A stretch of DNA of 64,000 nucleotides from Adiantum capillus-veneris (lineage: Eukaryota > Streptophyta > Polypodiopsida > Polypodiales > Pteridaceae). Every line of letters begins with the position of its first letter. Position 1 is the stretch's first letter. The notes below the pieces were generated by a model. It had not been told where the DNA came from, did not search any database, and was given only the letters and a program-made list of their open reading frames with translations. The translations under genes and the position numbers were made by a program. The stretch covers positions 97,602,412 to 97,666,411 of the forward strand of contig CM043963.1 in the NCBI GenBank assembly GCA_014529385.2, written 5' to 3'. Below, piece after piece: positions 34,364-45,027 of the stretch.

Positions 34364-35560
34364 TCATACCGTTTGAAATAATGCCGTCACCCTTTGAAAC
34401 CGATTGTTCCAAGTTGTTATAGGTGAAGGCTTTAACCAATAGTTTTCGACCGCTCTATGCGTTTCATCTAGTTGCAAGAGTGGTAAGGTACTCTCCCATG
34501 AATTTATTTGCAACATCGTTGTAGGTGGTGAACTCACAACGGGAGGTGTAAACTCTTTCTTGCTTGTATGGATATGTACAATGGTAGGTGGAGGTTGTGT
34601 CGAAGCTTCTATTTCCGTATAGGAACTACATGAAGAGCAAGAAGCTTCATTTGCTTTCCCTGTTCCTGAGCTATGTGGAACAAATCGTTCTTTCTTTGGT
34701 ACCCAAACTAGCTCTGGAGCGGGTGTGTCGCATTCCATGATTTTTTCCTTTCCACGATCTTCAATTTGTTTTGGAGCCACAGGATTGAGCTCACATGGGC
34801 CCCGTGACAAGTAAGAGCACAATTTACGTTTTGGCACCCAGATTTGATCATTTCCTTCATAGTAGCCTTGGGCTTCCAATAGTTTTTTAGGAATCCAACG
34901 CAACATTTCTTTACGTTTCTTGGGGCGAATGGGACGTCTCTTACCAGGCTCCTGTCTTTTAGCATTGGCTATGGTTGCTAAAGAAGCTTTAGGGACTCAC
35001 TTGTATGTTTTCTTTGTTATATTGGGATGGGTCTTGTGTGTCTCAAGATTTATTTCAACTACATCAGTTGAAGCTCTAGAGACTTGGGCTATGGGGACAT
35101 ATGGTTCAACCTCTTGGACATGCAATGTTTTGGGTTTTATTTCCTTAAGAGGCAATATCTCAGGGACTATGGCTTGCGTGGCAGGGCTAAGAGTTGGTTT
35201 CTGTGTTGCGACACCCCCTGTCCCCCAATCAATAGTGCATTTGGTGGCTATCATCCACGTGCGTCCTAGGTTTATATTACCCTCCATAGTTCCAACAGGC
35301 ATGACGAAAAAGTCTTGAGCTACAACCCCATTGTCATAACTGACAGAAGTGTGCTAGATTCCAAAAACTGCAGTTTTTTTCTTGTTGACACCCTTGACTT
35401 GGATAATACTCTCAGATAGAGGTGGCTTCCCTAACTGACACCACACCCCATATGATAGCAGATTATATTTAGCACCCGTGTCCAATAAGGCGTTATATAG
35501 CACTTTTCCATAGGTGTTGTTTAGCTCAATAGGGTATCGTAGAGGTGTGTCAGAGTCCAA
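34364..35560 (-). pseudogene. Second retropepsin-like domain and C-terminal tail of gypsy pol
   Basis: This continues the integrase frame after an in-frame TGA at 35561-35563. It begins with a stretch containing KVLYNALLDTGAKYNLLS, a retropepsin active-site motif (hydrophobic-DTGA). It later has INLGRTWM, equivalent to the second conserved retropepsin motif (hydrophobic-GR-x-W), then CTIDWGTGG. A tail of about 250 residues follows with recurring W-[IV]-P-K-[KR] motifs (RWIPKK, IWVPKR, VWVPKK) among serine/proline-rich sequence. In-frame TAG (35354) and TGA (34997) interrupt it. The element already has a protease before RT, so this one is additional. It lies in the same phase as integrase, so the ancestral polyprotein probably contained it. 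Confidence 0.7.
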
Positions 35561-36907
35561 TCAATCCTCGTCGATTTCAACGTGGAATGCATGTGTGACT
35601 CCAAGGTTAGCCTCTCGTTTTTGTAGTATACGTTGTTGTTGCTCCTTAGCCTCAGCTTGAGCTTGTATCTTCTTCAATTCTATTTGTGCGTTGGCTGCCT
35701 TTTTTGTATGGATGGCACACAACTCCTCTTGGCTTAAAGGATCATAGTATCTTTTAAATTTGCTCCCATTGAGGAATCCAATGGTTTCAACTCCATCAAG
35801 AGTCTCCACACGAATGGTTCCTTGTGGGGTGATATCACATACTCTATATGGTCCTTTTCCCGCATATTTCAACTTTTTCTTTTCGTTACGCACTCCATAC
35901 ATAAGGACTTTATCACCAACATTGATATCCTTGTTCTTTAGATGACGGTCAAACCGTTTCTTCCTCCTATCTTTCTCCACAAGTGCATTTTGCATAGCTA
36001 ATTGCCTCTCTTCATCTAGCCTTTCAAGGATATATAATCGCTCAACTAAGGGGTTACCATCCCAACCTTCTTGAGAAGCTACTCGAAGACTAGGAATGAC
36101 AAACTCCCATGGCATAACCGCTTCTTGGCCATACACCATCTTGAATGGTGTGCAATTAATGGTAACTTTATACGCAGTACGATAAGCCCATAGAGCTGAT
36201 GTAAGCTTTAAATCCCAATCTGTGCGATGAGCTTCCACTGTTTTGGTTAAGATAGAGATTAAGGTCTTATTGGTGCTCTCAGCTTGGTCATTTTCTTGTG
36301 GATAATAAGGTGTGGATTTATGGTGAGCTATCATAAAGTTGGTAGTGAGTTCTTTTATTACTCCATTTATAAAATGAGTACCATTGTCACTCACAATCTC
36401 AAAGGGACAACCAAATCTTGTAATAATGTCCTCAAATAGAAACTTGGCAGTTGACCTCGCATCGGCCTTACGTGTCGCCCTGGCTTCCGCCCACTTTGTC
36501 ACATAGTCAGTGGCAACCATAATATATCGAGATTGAGTGCTACGAGATGCCGGACTAATTAGGCCTACAAAGTCCAAACCCCATTTTTCAAATGGTTGAG
36601 TCACTTTAACAGGATGTAAGGACATCCTATCCTTTTGTTGTGTGATCTTGTAACGTTGGCATTCATCACATCCTTTTGCAAAAAGTGATGCATTCTTAAA
36701 TAAGGTTGGCCACCAATAGCCTGATTGCAACACCTTTCGAGCTGTTAGTTCCCCTGAGAAATGTCCTCCGGCTATACCCATGTGGGCTTCTTGCAGTATG
36801 TATAAATACTCATCCTCACGGGCACAACGTCTAAGAATATCATCCTTCCCTAGCCTGTAGAGAGTTCCCGCAATGAGACAGTAAGGTTCACATTCTTTTA
36901 ACAGTTT
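35561..36907 (-). pseudogene. Gypsy integrase
   Basis: After the RNase H end and a TGA at 36908-36910, the frame continues through YLYILQEAHMGIAGGHFSGE with the HHCC zinc region (CDECQRYK). The rve core has WGLDFVGL, SDNGTHF and a DQAESTNK block holding the catalytic D, D and E. After about residue 280 come the GDKVLMYG and AGKGPYRV motifs of the C-terminal domain and a FKRYYDP segment. The end is coiled-coil-like and rich in Gln/Glu/Lys. Confidence 0.93.
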
Positions 36908-39177
36908 TCAAGCTCTGTCTTTACGAAGCTCTTTGGGTGGAAAACCATTAACTAGAAAGTTCACAATATTCTCACTCCATTCAGGTATGGTTTTGACTAG
37001 GAATAGAGAAGTATTAGGCAATTTATCATCGACTCCAGTAGGGGCTTCACCATTGGGTATGCGAGACAAATGATCAGCCATGAAATTTCTTTTACCAGGT
37101 CTCACCACAACGGTAAAATCAAACTCAAGGAAAATTAACAACCATCGTGTAATTCTTCCCATGGAACAAGGTTTATTTACTAGATACAACAAGGCTTGAT
37201 GATCAACATAGAACACAAACTTGTTGGCCAGAAGGTAGTAGCGAAATTTCTTCACTGCATAAATCATACCTAAACCTTCTCGCTCTGTAGTGATGTAGTT
37301 TCTTTCGGCATCATTCAACTGACGACTTGCAAAGCTAATGGGGTAGTCCAGTTTATGTTCTCCTGGTTGAGCTAGAACACACCCAATAGCAAAGTTCGAT
37401 GCATCAATATGCACATGAAAAATTACATTCCAATCAGGCACTCGTAGAACAGGAGCGCTAGTCAAGGTCTTTTTCAATGACTCATAAGCATGGTCACACT
37501 CCGCAGTCCATTGGAACTCAATAAGAAGCTTGTACAAAGGACGAGCTATCTCAGCAAAGTTTAAAATAAACCATCGGTAATAACCAACATGGCCCATGAA
37601 CCTTTGAACTCCTTTATAATTTGTAGGTGGTGGCAATTTAACAATGGATTTAATTTTGCTCTCATCTATGGAAATCCCATTTTTGGACACTATATGCCCT
37701 AAAATGACTCCAGGTTTAACCCAAAATTGGCATTTGAAAGGGTTTAAGGAGATGCGATACAATCTACACTTCTCAAACACTTTTCGTAAGCATGATAGAT
37801 GTTCTTTCCAGGAGGAATAAACACAAAGGTCATCTAAGAAAGCTTCACAAAACTCCCTCAAATATTCTCTAAAAGCAGTGTTTATTAATCTTTGAAAGGT
37901 AGCAGGGGCATTGGTTAAACCAAAAGCCATAACACGAAATGCAAACACTCCAAATTCGGTTATAAAGGTTGTTTTGGCTTGGTCCTCCAGCACAATTGTG
38001 ATTCGATTGTAGCCAGAGTACCCATCTAGAAAGCTATAAGCTTCCTTCCCTGCAACTCTTTCAAGCACGTGTTCTGAATATGGCAAGGGGTAATGGTCCC
38101 TCCTAGTGGCGGCATTGACCTTCTTGAGTTTCCCATTCTTTTTTGGCACAATCACTATTGGTGACACCCATTCTGAGTGCTCAATAGGGTATATGAATCC
38201 GCATTCCACAAGCTTTTCAATCTCTTCTTGAACGATTTTTGCATATTTAGGATTCATTGGGTAGGGTCGTTGCTGAACTGGTTTAGCCATGCTATTCATA
38301 GGGATTGTGTGTTGCACCACGGAAGGTGGAACACCTTTCATATCATGATAAGTCCAGGCAAATATATCATTGAATTCCTTGAGAAGTTCTTTAAGTACAC
38401 ACTCCTCACTCTCGGTCAGATCTTGGACAATGAAAACAGGTTTAGACTCTTCTCCTGGGTCTGCTAATTCTATTTCCTTAACTATCGCTAGACCATCATA
38501 GACTCCATTGCTCCCATCGATAGGTTTTCTTTGAGCCTTTGTATACACAACCTTACGTTCCTCTATGGTATAGGATTTGAAATGTTCAGGTGCAGGGTGT
38601 AAGTCTGTGGGGTCCTGTTGTTTTGTGAACTGTGATTTAACTTTTGATTCCTTTTGTTGTTGAGCTAACTCTCGATTTTGTCGTCTCCTTATGGTACGGC
38701 TCAACTTTGGCTTCTGTGTAGCCTCTAGTTGTGAGATGTCAATGGGTTGTGAACTACACCACATAACACTTTGAAGGTATTCACCCCAGTTATCTACCAA
38801 CTTTCGATGAGCATCACATGCCCCTATATAATTAAGCCATTCTACGGTAGATTTCTTTTCATTTATTCTATCACGCACATTTGCTCGATATCGTCGCCTC
38901 TTATATCTCTTACTCTTCTTGTTTAATTCTCGATTACGGTTGATTTTTAGTGAAGAATCACTAGATGAATCACTACTTGTGTCTTCTGCGCCCTTGGATA
39001 GATTATCATCTAGGTTACCACTGGGCCTTGAATGGTTTGTCCCCACATTTTCACTAAGATTTAACTCAGATTCTTCGTCCTCAGAGTCAATTTTAGCTGA
39101 TGATTCTGACCCCAAATCGTGTGGGCTATAGTCTTGTGAGGCGCTATTGGTTTCAATGCCAGTCAAACTTTCATCTT
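36908..39177 (-). pseudogene. Gypsy reverse transcriptase and RNase H
   Basis: An acidic, lysine-rich N-terminal part leads to RT. It has a PYPMNPKYAKIVQEEIEKLV block, VSPIVIVPKKNGK, YSFLDGYSGYN and FGLTNAPATFQR. The catalytic box is AFLDDLCVY, with FLDD in place of the usual YxDD. RNase H follows with VHIDASNFAIGCVLAQ, TTEREGLGMIYAVKKFR and YVDHQALLYL, and closes at a MADHLSR motif. The frame is open for about 756 codons. Its first residues after the CACTA insertion (SEDESLTG) continue the protein frame of 45028-45838 once the transposon and one CTT are removed. Confidence 0.95.
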
Positions 39178-39405
39178 CACTACAAGAGGTTGTGTGCTCT
39201 TGTGACGCTGTTAGCGACGCCAATACACTGGGTTTTTATAACCCCCGGCGTCGCTAAAACCGTCGCTAATAGTGTCGCTATATGCGACGCTATAGGCGTT
39301 GCTATATAGAAACGCTCATAGCGACGGTTATAGCGATGTTTACACAGAAGTCTATAGCGACGCTCTAGAGCCATAAATAGCGACGGTTATAGGGACGCCC
39401 GAGAG
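39178..39405. repeat. CACTA 3' subterminal repeat array
   Basis: Multiple direct and inverted copies of TAGCGACGCT / GGCGTCGCTA type 9-10-mers crowd the 200 bases inside the terminal repeat. In this superfamily such arrays are binding sites for the TnpA-like protein. Confidence 0.85.
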
Positions 39406-39778
39406 AAATTTTTTTTGGTGACAGGGCATTGAATGCCCTGCCACCCATCAACCATATTGTACTTGATTCACTTTTTTAAAAAGGTGCAAGGGTAGATAAT
39501 AGACCCAAAATAGTCACCCACAAGACGCATTGTTTGCAAAATTGACAACAGTAAAATTGACAATTGTACACATCATAGGCAAAATGAATTGATTGGCAAA
39601 TGTAATAATGACAATTGTACAACATCGTAGGCATAAAGAATTGATTGGCAAAATGAACTGCGGTGACAAATGTAATAATATACATGGTTCAAAAAGACGT
39701 ATAAAATCCGTCTCATGATACATAAGCTATGAGAAACCCTAAACTAATGCTATCTAGCTACGGTTAAACTGACGTCGT

Positions 39779-41088
39779 CTAGTCAGACGTCTCATCGCGT
39801 CCAAGCGGCGTATCTGTCGGATTCTGCAAAAAAAGACAATAAGACAGCTTTCAGTAAGTATAAACATATAACGACATTTATAAAACAATACAAAAAATAG
39901 AAAAGAGTAAACCCTAATACTAACCATGCCGTCGCGAGAACTGAGAATGTCCATCAGGGCGTTTAAGCCCTTCCTGCCTGCGTACTCGCGCTCGTACGGT
40001 GTGGGATCACGTCCTGTCATCGACCATTGTCAAAACATACAAAGATTTCATTATGTTAGAATTAAAAAACTCATAAACCCTAAACTATCGAACATAAAGA
40101 GCAATGCGAAAACACTTACAAAATCGGCCTCAAATGATGCCCATCCACCGCTCCCCAAGTGGTGCGAGCTCCCTGCCTCTACTCGCGCTCTGGCTGCATC
40201 CTTTTGTTGCTTCCACTTGTCGGGATTCTCGCGCGCTGCTTTCTTCGCATTCTTCCAATCTTCTTTGGCCAGCCAATCTGGCCTGTTCCACCCATGCTTG
40301 ATTGCTTTTTGCACTTCGGAACGCTTGTGTTTGCAGTATTCGCGCATTCGAATCTTCATCAGGTCTTCATTGAAGCGCTGATCCCGTGTTGGAATGGGAA
40401 ACTCATCATGAAGTATGCTGATGACTCTGGCTTTTAAATCACTTGGTACTTCACTCCATTTGTTTAGTATGTAGTGTCTAAATAGCTGAGAGCAAAGACC
40501 ACGCATGCGCGAGATCACCTTCTTGCCGTCATCATCCATGATGATGCCGCCGCTGAAGTCGACGGAGTAAGGCAAGCCCTCTGGCCGGTGACGCATGAAC
40601 CTGGGTGTCTCGGCAGGGGTCTCTAGCGGCATGTCGATGGGGGTACGGACGTCAGGTGTCTCCACCGGTGTCTGGGCCCCGAAGCGAGGAGTGTCGAGTG
40701 GGGTGGCTCCTGGTGGAGTAGGTAGAGGTGTGTAGCTGCTAGGAACAGTCAGCCGCGCAAAACCTGGCGTAGATGGCGATGCTGTGGCTGGTGTGGGGGC
40801 GGGCAAAGAAGGGGAGGGTAAAGAGCCTCGTCGAACACGAGGCGGTGTGGAGGCATCGGCGGCGGAATCCCCACAACAACTGCCACCGCCACCACTAGAG
40901 CACCGGTGTCTAGACGAGTGTGAAGATCGTCTCGTCGACACCGAAGCTTCGGAGCGCGCCGAATGCTCCGAAAGAGAGGGAGATGCGGATGGAGTAGGAA
41001 CGCGCGATGATGCGCCAGAGCGATGACGCTCCACGTATCACTGTCTCTGCTGCGGTGACAAAGAAGAAAGAAACTCCTCATCATCCAT
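39779..41088 (-). pseudogene. CACTA TnpA-like protein (plant transposase_24-like)
   Basis: The likely original start is ATG at 41088 (MDDEEFLSSLSPQQRQ), followed by an in-frame TGA at 41038-41040 and then an open frame of 327 codons. After a serine/proline/threonine-rich N-terminal half with repeated TPxETP motifs comes a conserved block. It includes RMRGLCSQLFRHYILNKWSE, a KIRMREYCKHKRSEV helix, and a WLAKEDW motif leading to SHHLGSGGWASFEADF. This pattern fits the plant En/Spm transposase_24 family. A GTAAGT donor at 40119 suggests the protein continued in further exons (GRDPTPYEREYAGRKGL at about 40015-39960), ending near 39779. Exact splice phases are uncertain. Confidence 0.7.
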
Positions 41089-41265
41089 ACCTGCATTAAA
41101 CACACGAATATTTAAACTTAATATTGAATGAATAGAGTAGACAATGACGCAAAGACCATTAAATACAATGACGTAATGACGCATATAAATACAATGACGC
41201 AATGAATTGAGTGATAGAAGAGGCAAGATTATGAGTGGTCGTTCAAACGTTTAGATATAAAGTCA

Positions 41266-43037
41266 CTAGCTAGTCGTACATTGCAAACTTACCTTGGTCG
41301 CGCAACCACAAGAGTACTCCCACTCTTCCTCAGTCACTTCGTCACCGCATTGTTGTGCGCTTTTCAATTGGTTGTGCAACCATCTTAAGCTCATGAATGT
41401 TGGTAGGCTCTCTAGACCCGTCGGATAGTGCATCGGTGGTCGTCTTCCCCGTCTCCACTCGATTCGTGTCCTTTGTCGCTCTTGCTTTGCATCCTCATAT
41501 TGTGAAATCCACTTTTGCATCACTGGATTGTGAAGCATGCAAAATCGGTTGATTTTAGCCTCTAGATCTTCTGTCATCTTCTTCTCAACACCGAGATTGC
41601 ACATGACAATCCCAGATATGCGCTCATCATCTATGGTTCGCCATAGCGTGTCTCGGGATTTATCAAATCCGTCTAGCCACTCTCCAATGTACACTAGGGA
41701 CTCTGATACCAACCAACCTTCTGCCATGCTACCCTCCGGACGTACCTGACACATTTTATGCCAATCATGTGAATGCCAATCCACAATTGTTGTAGCTCTT
41801 CCAATAGTGGACGAAGATACACATCAATATTCTGCACTTTATATCGCCCTGGCACAATCAAGCTTAGCCATAGGTGCCCCTTCTTCGTAGTCAACCACGG
41901 GGGAATGTTGTAGTTGACGATGACAACGGGCCATACACTGTAAGATGTTGATCTTTGACCAAATGGATTTACGCCATCCATAGCCAGGCCTAAGCGCAAA
42001 TTTCGAGCTTCCCTGGCAAAATCCGACCATGTTCCATCTATATGTTTCCAGGCTGCACAATCTGTAGGAATTCGTAGCACACCATCCGAAGATTTATTCT
42101 CCTCATGCCATGATGCTAGGGCAGCCATGGACTTACATCCGAAGAAATGCTTGATGCGAGGAAGCAGAGGAAAATGTCGCAAAACCTTTTGTGGAATTTT
42201 TGTCCCGTGGAGATCTACTCGATATCTTTCGGAATCACATTTCGGACACTTCTCCATGTCTATGTATTCCCCTCTGAAAAGAATGCAGTCATTAGGACAA
42301 GCGTGGATAGAATTGTAATCCATCCCCAAGTTTTGCAAAATCTTTCTTGCTTCATCTCGGGAATCTGGCATCACATTGTCAGCTGGTAGTATGTGCTCTT
42401 TAACCAATCTACACAACATAAAAATACGATACAGTTGTGTAAAAATCTATCAGATCATTATACATTTAGAGTTTTATTAAAGTAAACTAATTGTAATAGA
42501 TCACCTGAAAAGCGTTGTGACGCTAGTGTCACTCCATCCAAACTTTGCCTGCATGTTGAGAAGAACCAGGAGTGCTTTCAATCTAGACATACGTGCTCCA
42601 TTATACAATGGCGTATCGGCTTCACTTTTCATATCATCATAGATAAGCCTTTCTGAATCCATGATCATCTCGATCATTTCATCAATCTCGGGCTCAAACA
42701 TTGCCTCGTTGGGAATGTGCTCTGCATGATCATCCCCCGAGCTATCAGAGGCTACATCTTGTGGCCTCACATGTGCTGCTTGACCAAAGCGCCCGCGAAC
42801 ACGTCTATTGGGTTGCAAGATTGCTGCTTGTTGGCCAGTGTCAGAGTCCGACGAGTTATAATTGGCAACAACTCGATCTATAATAGATGGATCGAACTCG
42901 CCAAATTCGCGAACGTGCTGCAAAGAAACACGTCTTGTTCGTCGCACAGCATGCTTGCATTGATTACAAGGACATAAGACCCTCGTTGAGAGATAGGTGT
43001 TTCGGTTGGACGGTCCCACATCCTCGTCACTACTCAT
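41266..43037 (-). pseudogene. CACTA TNP2 transposase with internal deletion
   Basis: Exon 1 (43037-42505) begins MSSDEDVGPSNRN and carries the transposase-associated motif CPCNQCKHAVRRTRRVSLQH. A 96-bp GT-AG intron (42504-42409) joins it in phase to exon 2. Exon 2 has LVKEHILPADNVMPDS, HACPNDCILFRGEY, CPKCDSERY and the LAMDGVNPFG motif of the Transposase_21 domain. After NIDVYLRPLLEELQQLW the expected catalytic middle is missing. The sequence jumps to CQVRPEGSMAEGWLV, the DUF4218 signature near the C-terminal half, and continues to 41266. The deletion explains the small element and makes the transposase non-functional. Confidence 0.85.
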
Positions 43038-43084
43038 AATGAGGATAAAAATCTTATAACCTGGACAACAAATTTAATATTCTA

Positions 43085-43400
43085 TTGGCATTCTTCGTCT
43101 TATCTCTCTCTCTCTCTCTCTCTACCTCACATTCTCTAGTCATGTCCAATCCCCGCACACCTCGGTCTAGAGGTGCACGGAGATCAGAACCACCGGGTTA
43201 TAATCTCGTCTTTATTGGTCAATACCTATATTTGTGGGTACAAGAAATCTACAGACCCACGTCTACATGATACTGCATGTAGTGGACAAAACCCCTTTGC
43301 CTCTTCTCTAGCTGTAGCACTTCACAGCATCTTAACATCTTTTCACAGTAGATCTTTTCACTGTTCGTCTAACTCTAAACCCTAAACCGTAAGTAATTCT
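43085..43400. other. CACTA 5' region upstream of the transposase
   Basis: Contains a short (TC)n run at about 43104-43121 and no credible coding frame. It probably includes the transposase promoter and leader. Confidence 0.4.
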
Positions 43401-44275
43401 TGCGTGGACTCATCTAACGTAAATAAGCGTAAATCTAAATAAACATAAATCTAACTAAAAATAAACCTAAATCTAATTTAACGTAAGTCTATATCTAACC
43501 TAATCTTTAACGTCTTTTGGGATAGTTTCCTACGACGTTAAAACTCTCTTCTTCTTTTGTGTGTGTGTGTGTGTGGGTAAACCTAAATAAACCTAAGTTT
43601 AATCTAATATAACATAAATCTAAATCTAACGTAAATTATGTTATATTAAAAACAAAGAACTAAACTAACAGGGATTATAAGAACCTTAAAACTGATTTAA
43701 CACATAATTTTTCACATAACTCGGCAAGAGTTGGCATTCTCATCACTAAAGATGTGAGAGTTAACTTCCAGTGGTGACGCTGCCTCATCTCCATCCACAT
43801 CTGACGACAGCAATTGGCCCTTTGGACCGTTCTTGCTCTTGTTACTAACTTTGAAGTTGCTGTTGAATGACTAGAGGTTGTCTAGATGGTCATTGTTGGG
43901 GATGTAGTGACTCTTGCCGCCCTGAAGATCCACCTTCTTCCCTATCTTTTGAAGACATTTCACCAGTACTTTTGGATCGACGGAGCCCACCATGAGTGAA
44001 GGCAGCAATACCCTATATTCCATTGAGGGCTTTCTCCACCCGCTTCATGCAGGCATCGTAGTCTATGGAGACCTAAATCTAATCTAATATAACGTAAATC
44101 TAAATCTAGCGTAAATAAACGTAAATCTAACTAAAAATAAACCTAAATCTAATCTAATTTAACTTAAATAAACCTAAATCTAATTTAACGTAAGTCTACA
44201 TCTAACCTAATCTTTAACGTCTTTTAGGATAGTTTCCTACGACGTTATAACTCTCTTCTTCTTGTGTGTGTGCGC
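43400..44275. repeat. Direct repeats flanking the captured gene fragment
   Basis: A block beginning CGTAAATAAACGTAAATCTAA-like and ending TAGTTTCCTACGACGTTA, followed by TTCTTCTTGTGTGTG, is present at about 43415-43580 and again at about 44105-44275. The AACGTAAATCTAAATCTAA motif also recurs within each block. The two copies bracket the HIPP fragment. Confidence 0.75.
43712..44065 (-). pseudogene. Captured fragment of a HIPP (heavy-metal-associated isoprenylated) gene
   Basis: Reading the minus strand from 44065, YDACMKRVEKALNGI matches the first helix of an HMA copper-chaperone-like domain, with the second metal-site cysteine kept. After a stop and a shift the frame continues with VGSVDPKVLVKCLQKIGKKV, the end of the HMA domain. 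A lysine- and aspartate-rich linker follows, and the frame ends ENANSCRVM then TGA at 43712. The last four residues, CRVM, fit a CaaX farnesylation box, the defining C-terminus of HIPP proteins. The metal site is incomplete, part of the domain is missing and there is an internal TAG, so it is a non-functional fragment carried by the CACTA element. Confidence 0.75.
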
Positions 44276-44279
44276 GTGT

Positions 44280-44420
44280 GTGGATATGTGTGCCAATAAA
44301 AAGAGATAAATGGTATAACCTTTCTATCACCCATGCCAAGTATGATAGATTGGTTATTCCATTTCCCTCTTGAATAATAGGTCTTGAGTTCAACTCCTCG
44401 TTGGCTAGATCTTTAGGTCT
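44280..44420. repeat. Copy of the dispersed repeat inside the CACTA element
   Basis: TGATAGATTGGTTATTCCA, CTTGAGTTCAACTC and GATCTTTAGGTCTTTTAA match the family seen at 24480-25680 and 53560-55470. Confidence 0.6.
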
Positions 44421-44584
44421 TTTAATTTTAATTAGTTTCCTACGACGTTAAATTAGTTTCTCTCTCTTTCTCTCTCAATGTGTGTGCGTTTTTTTGTTTA
44501 TGCATGCTCTCTCTTTTCCTCTCTCAATGTGTGTGTGCATTCTTTGTTAATGTATGTGTGTGTGCGTTTTTGTTTATGTTTGTA

Positions 44585-44587
<3 letters not shown>

Positions 44588-44621
<34 letters not shown>

Positions 44622-44626
44622 AAACA

Positions 44627-44696
<70 letters not shown>

Positions 44697-44697
44697 A
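44588..44697. repeat. Compound (TC)n-(TG)n-(GA)n microsatellite
   Basis: TC run at about 44588-44619, TG at 44630-44651 and GA at 44651-44697. A further GA run lies at about 44787-44815. All are inside the CACTA element. Confidence 0.95.
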
Positions 44698-44884
44698 AGA
44701 GGGGAAGGGAACATGAGAGTGAGGAGAGGGAAGGAGCATACCTGGCTCTCCTTCCTCTCCTCGTGTGTGTGTGTGTGTGGAGAAGAAAGAGAGAGAGAGA
44801 GAGAGAGGGAGAGAGTTACCTGCTCCTTGCTTGAGGGCGCCGAAAAACTCAGATCTGAGATCTGAGTTTTTGGGCGCTCTCTGT

Positions 44885-45024
44885 TATTTTTTTTAGCCCA
44901 GCCGGCGTCGCTATGAGCGTCGCAAATTTACTTGTAAATTTGCGACGCTCATAGCGACGCCGGGATTTTTTTATTTTGAGCGTCGCTTTGTGAGCGTCGC
45001 TAATATGAATAGCCTCTTGTAGTG
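44885..45024. repeat. CACTA 5' subterminal repeat array
   Basis: GGCGTCGCTATGAGCGTCGC and inverted copies flank a short palindromic stretch next to the right terminal repeat, mirroring the left subterminal region. Confidence 0.85.
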
Positions 45025-45027
45025 CTT

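Larger units (their letters stand above)
39178..45024 (-). mobile_element. En/Spm (CACTA) transposon, internally deleted
   Basis: The left end is CACTACAAGAGG and the right end is its reverse complement, CCTCTTGTAGTG, the canonical CACTA terminal inverted repeat. CTT at 39175-39177 recurs at 45025-45027, the expected 3-bp target duplication. Both subterminal regions are filled with short copies of GCGTCGCTA and its complement. The minus strand carries a TNP2-type transposase with a large internal loss and a TnpA-like frame. A fragment of a host HIPP gene and several microsatellites lie between the transposase 5' end and the right terminus. At 5,847 bp and lacking the transposase core, it should be non-autonomous. 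Confidence 0.95.

Noticed and set aside
34203..34439. 78-codon frame overlapping the end of gypsy pol
   Set aside because: It overlaps the better supported pol tail in another phase and has no motif of its own.
34920..35318. Plus-strand 132-codon frame opposite the gypsy pol tail
   Set aside because: It mirrors the coding strand of the second protease region, so its openness is a shadow effect.
43370..43520. Telomere-like CTAAACC motifs
   Set aside because: Only one or two canonical heptamers occur; the rest are AACGTAAATCTAA-type repeats of the CACTA element.
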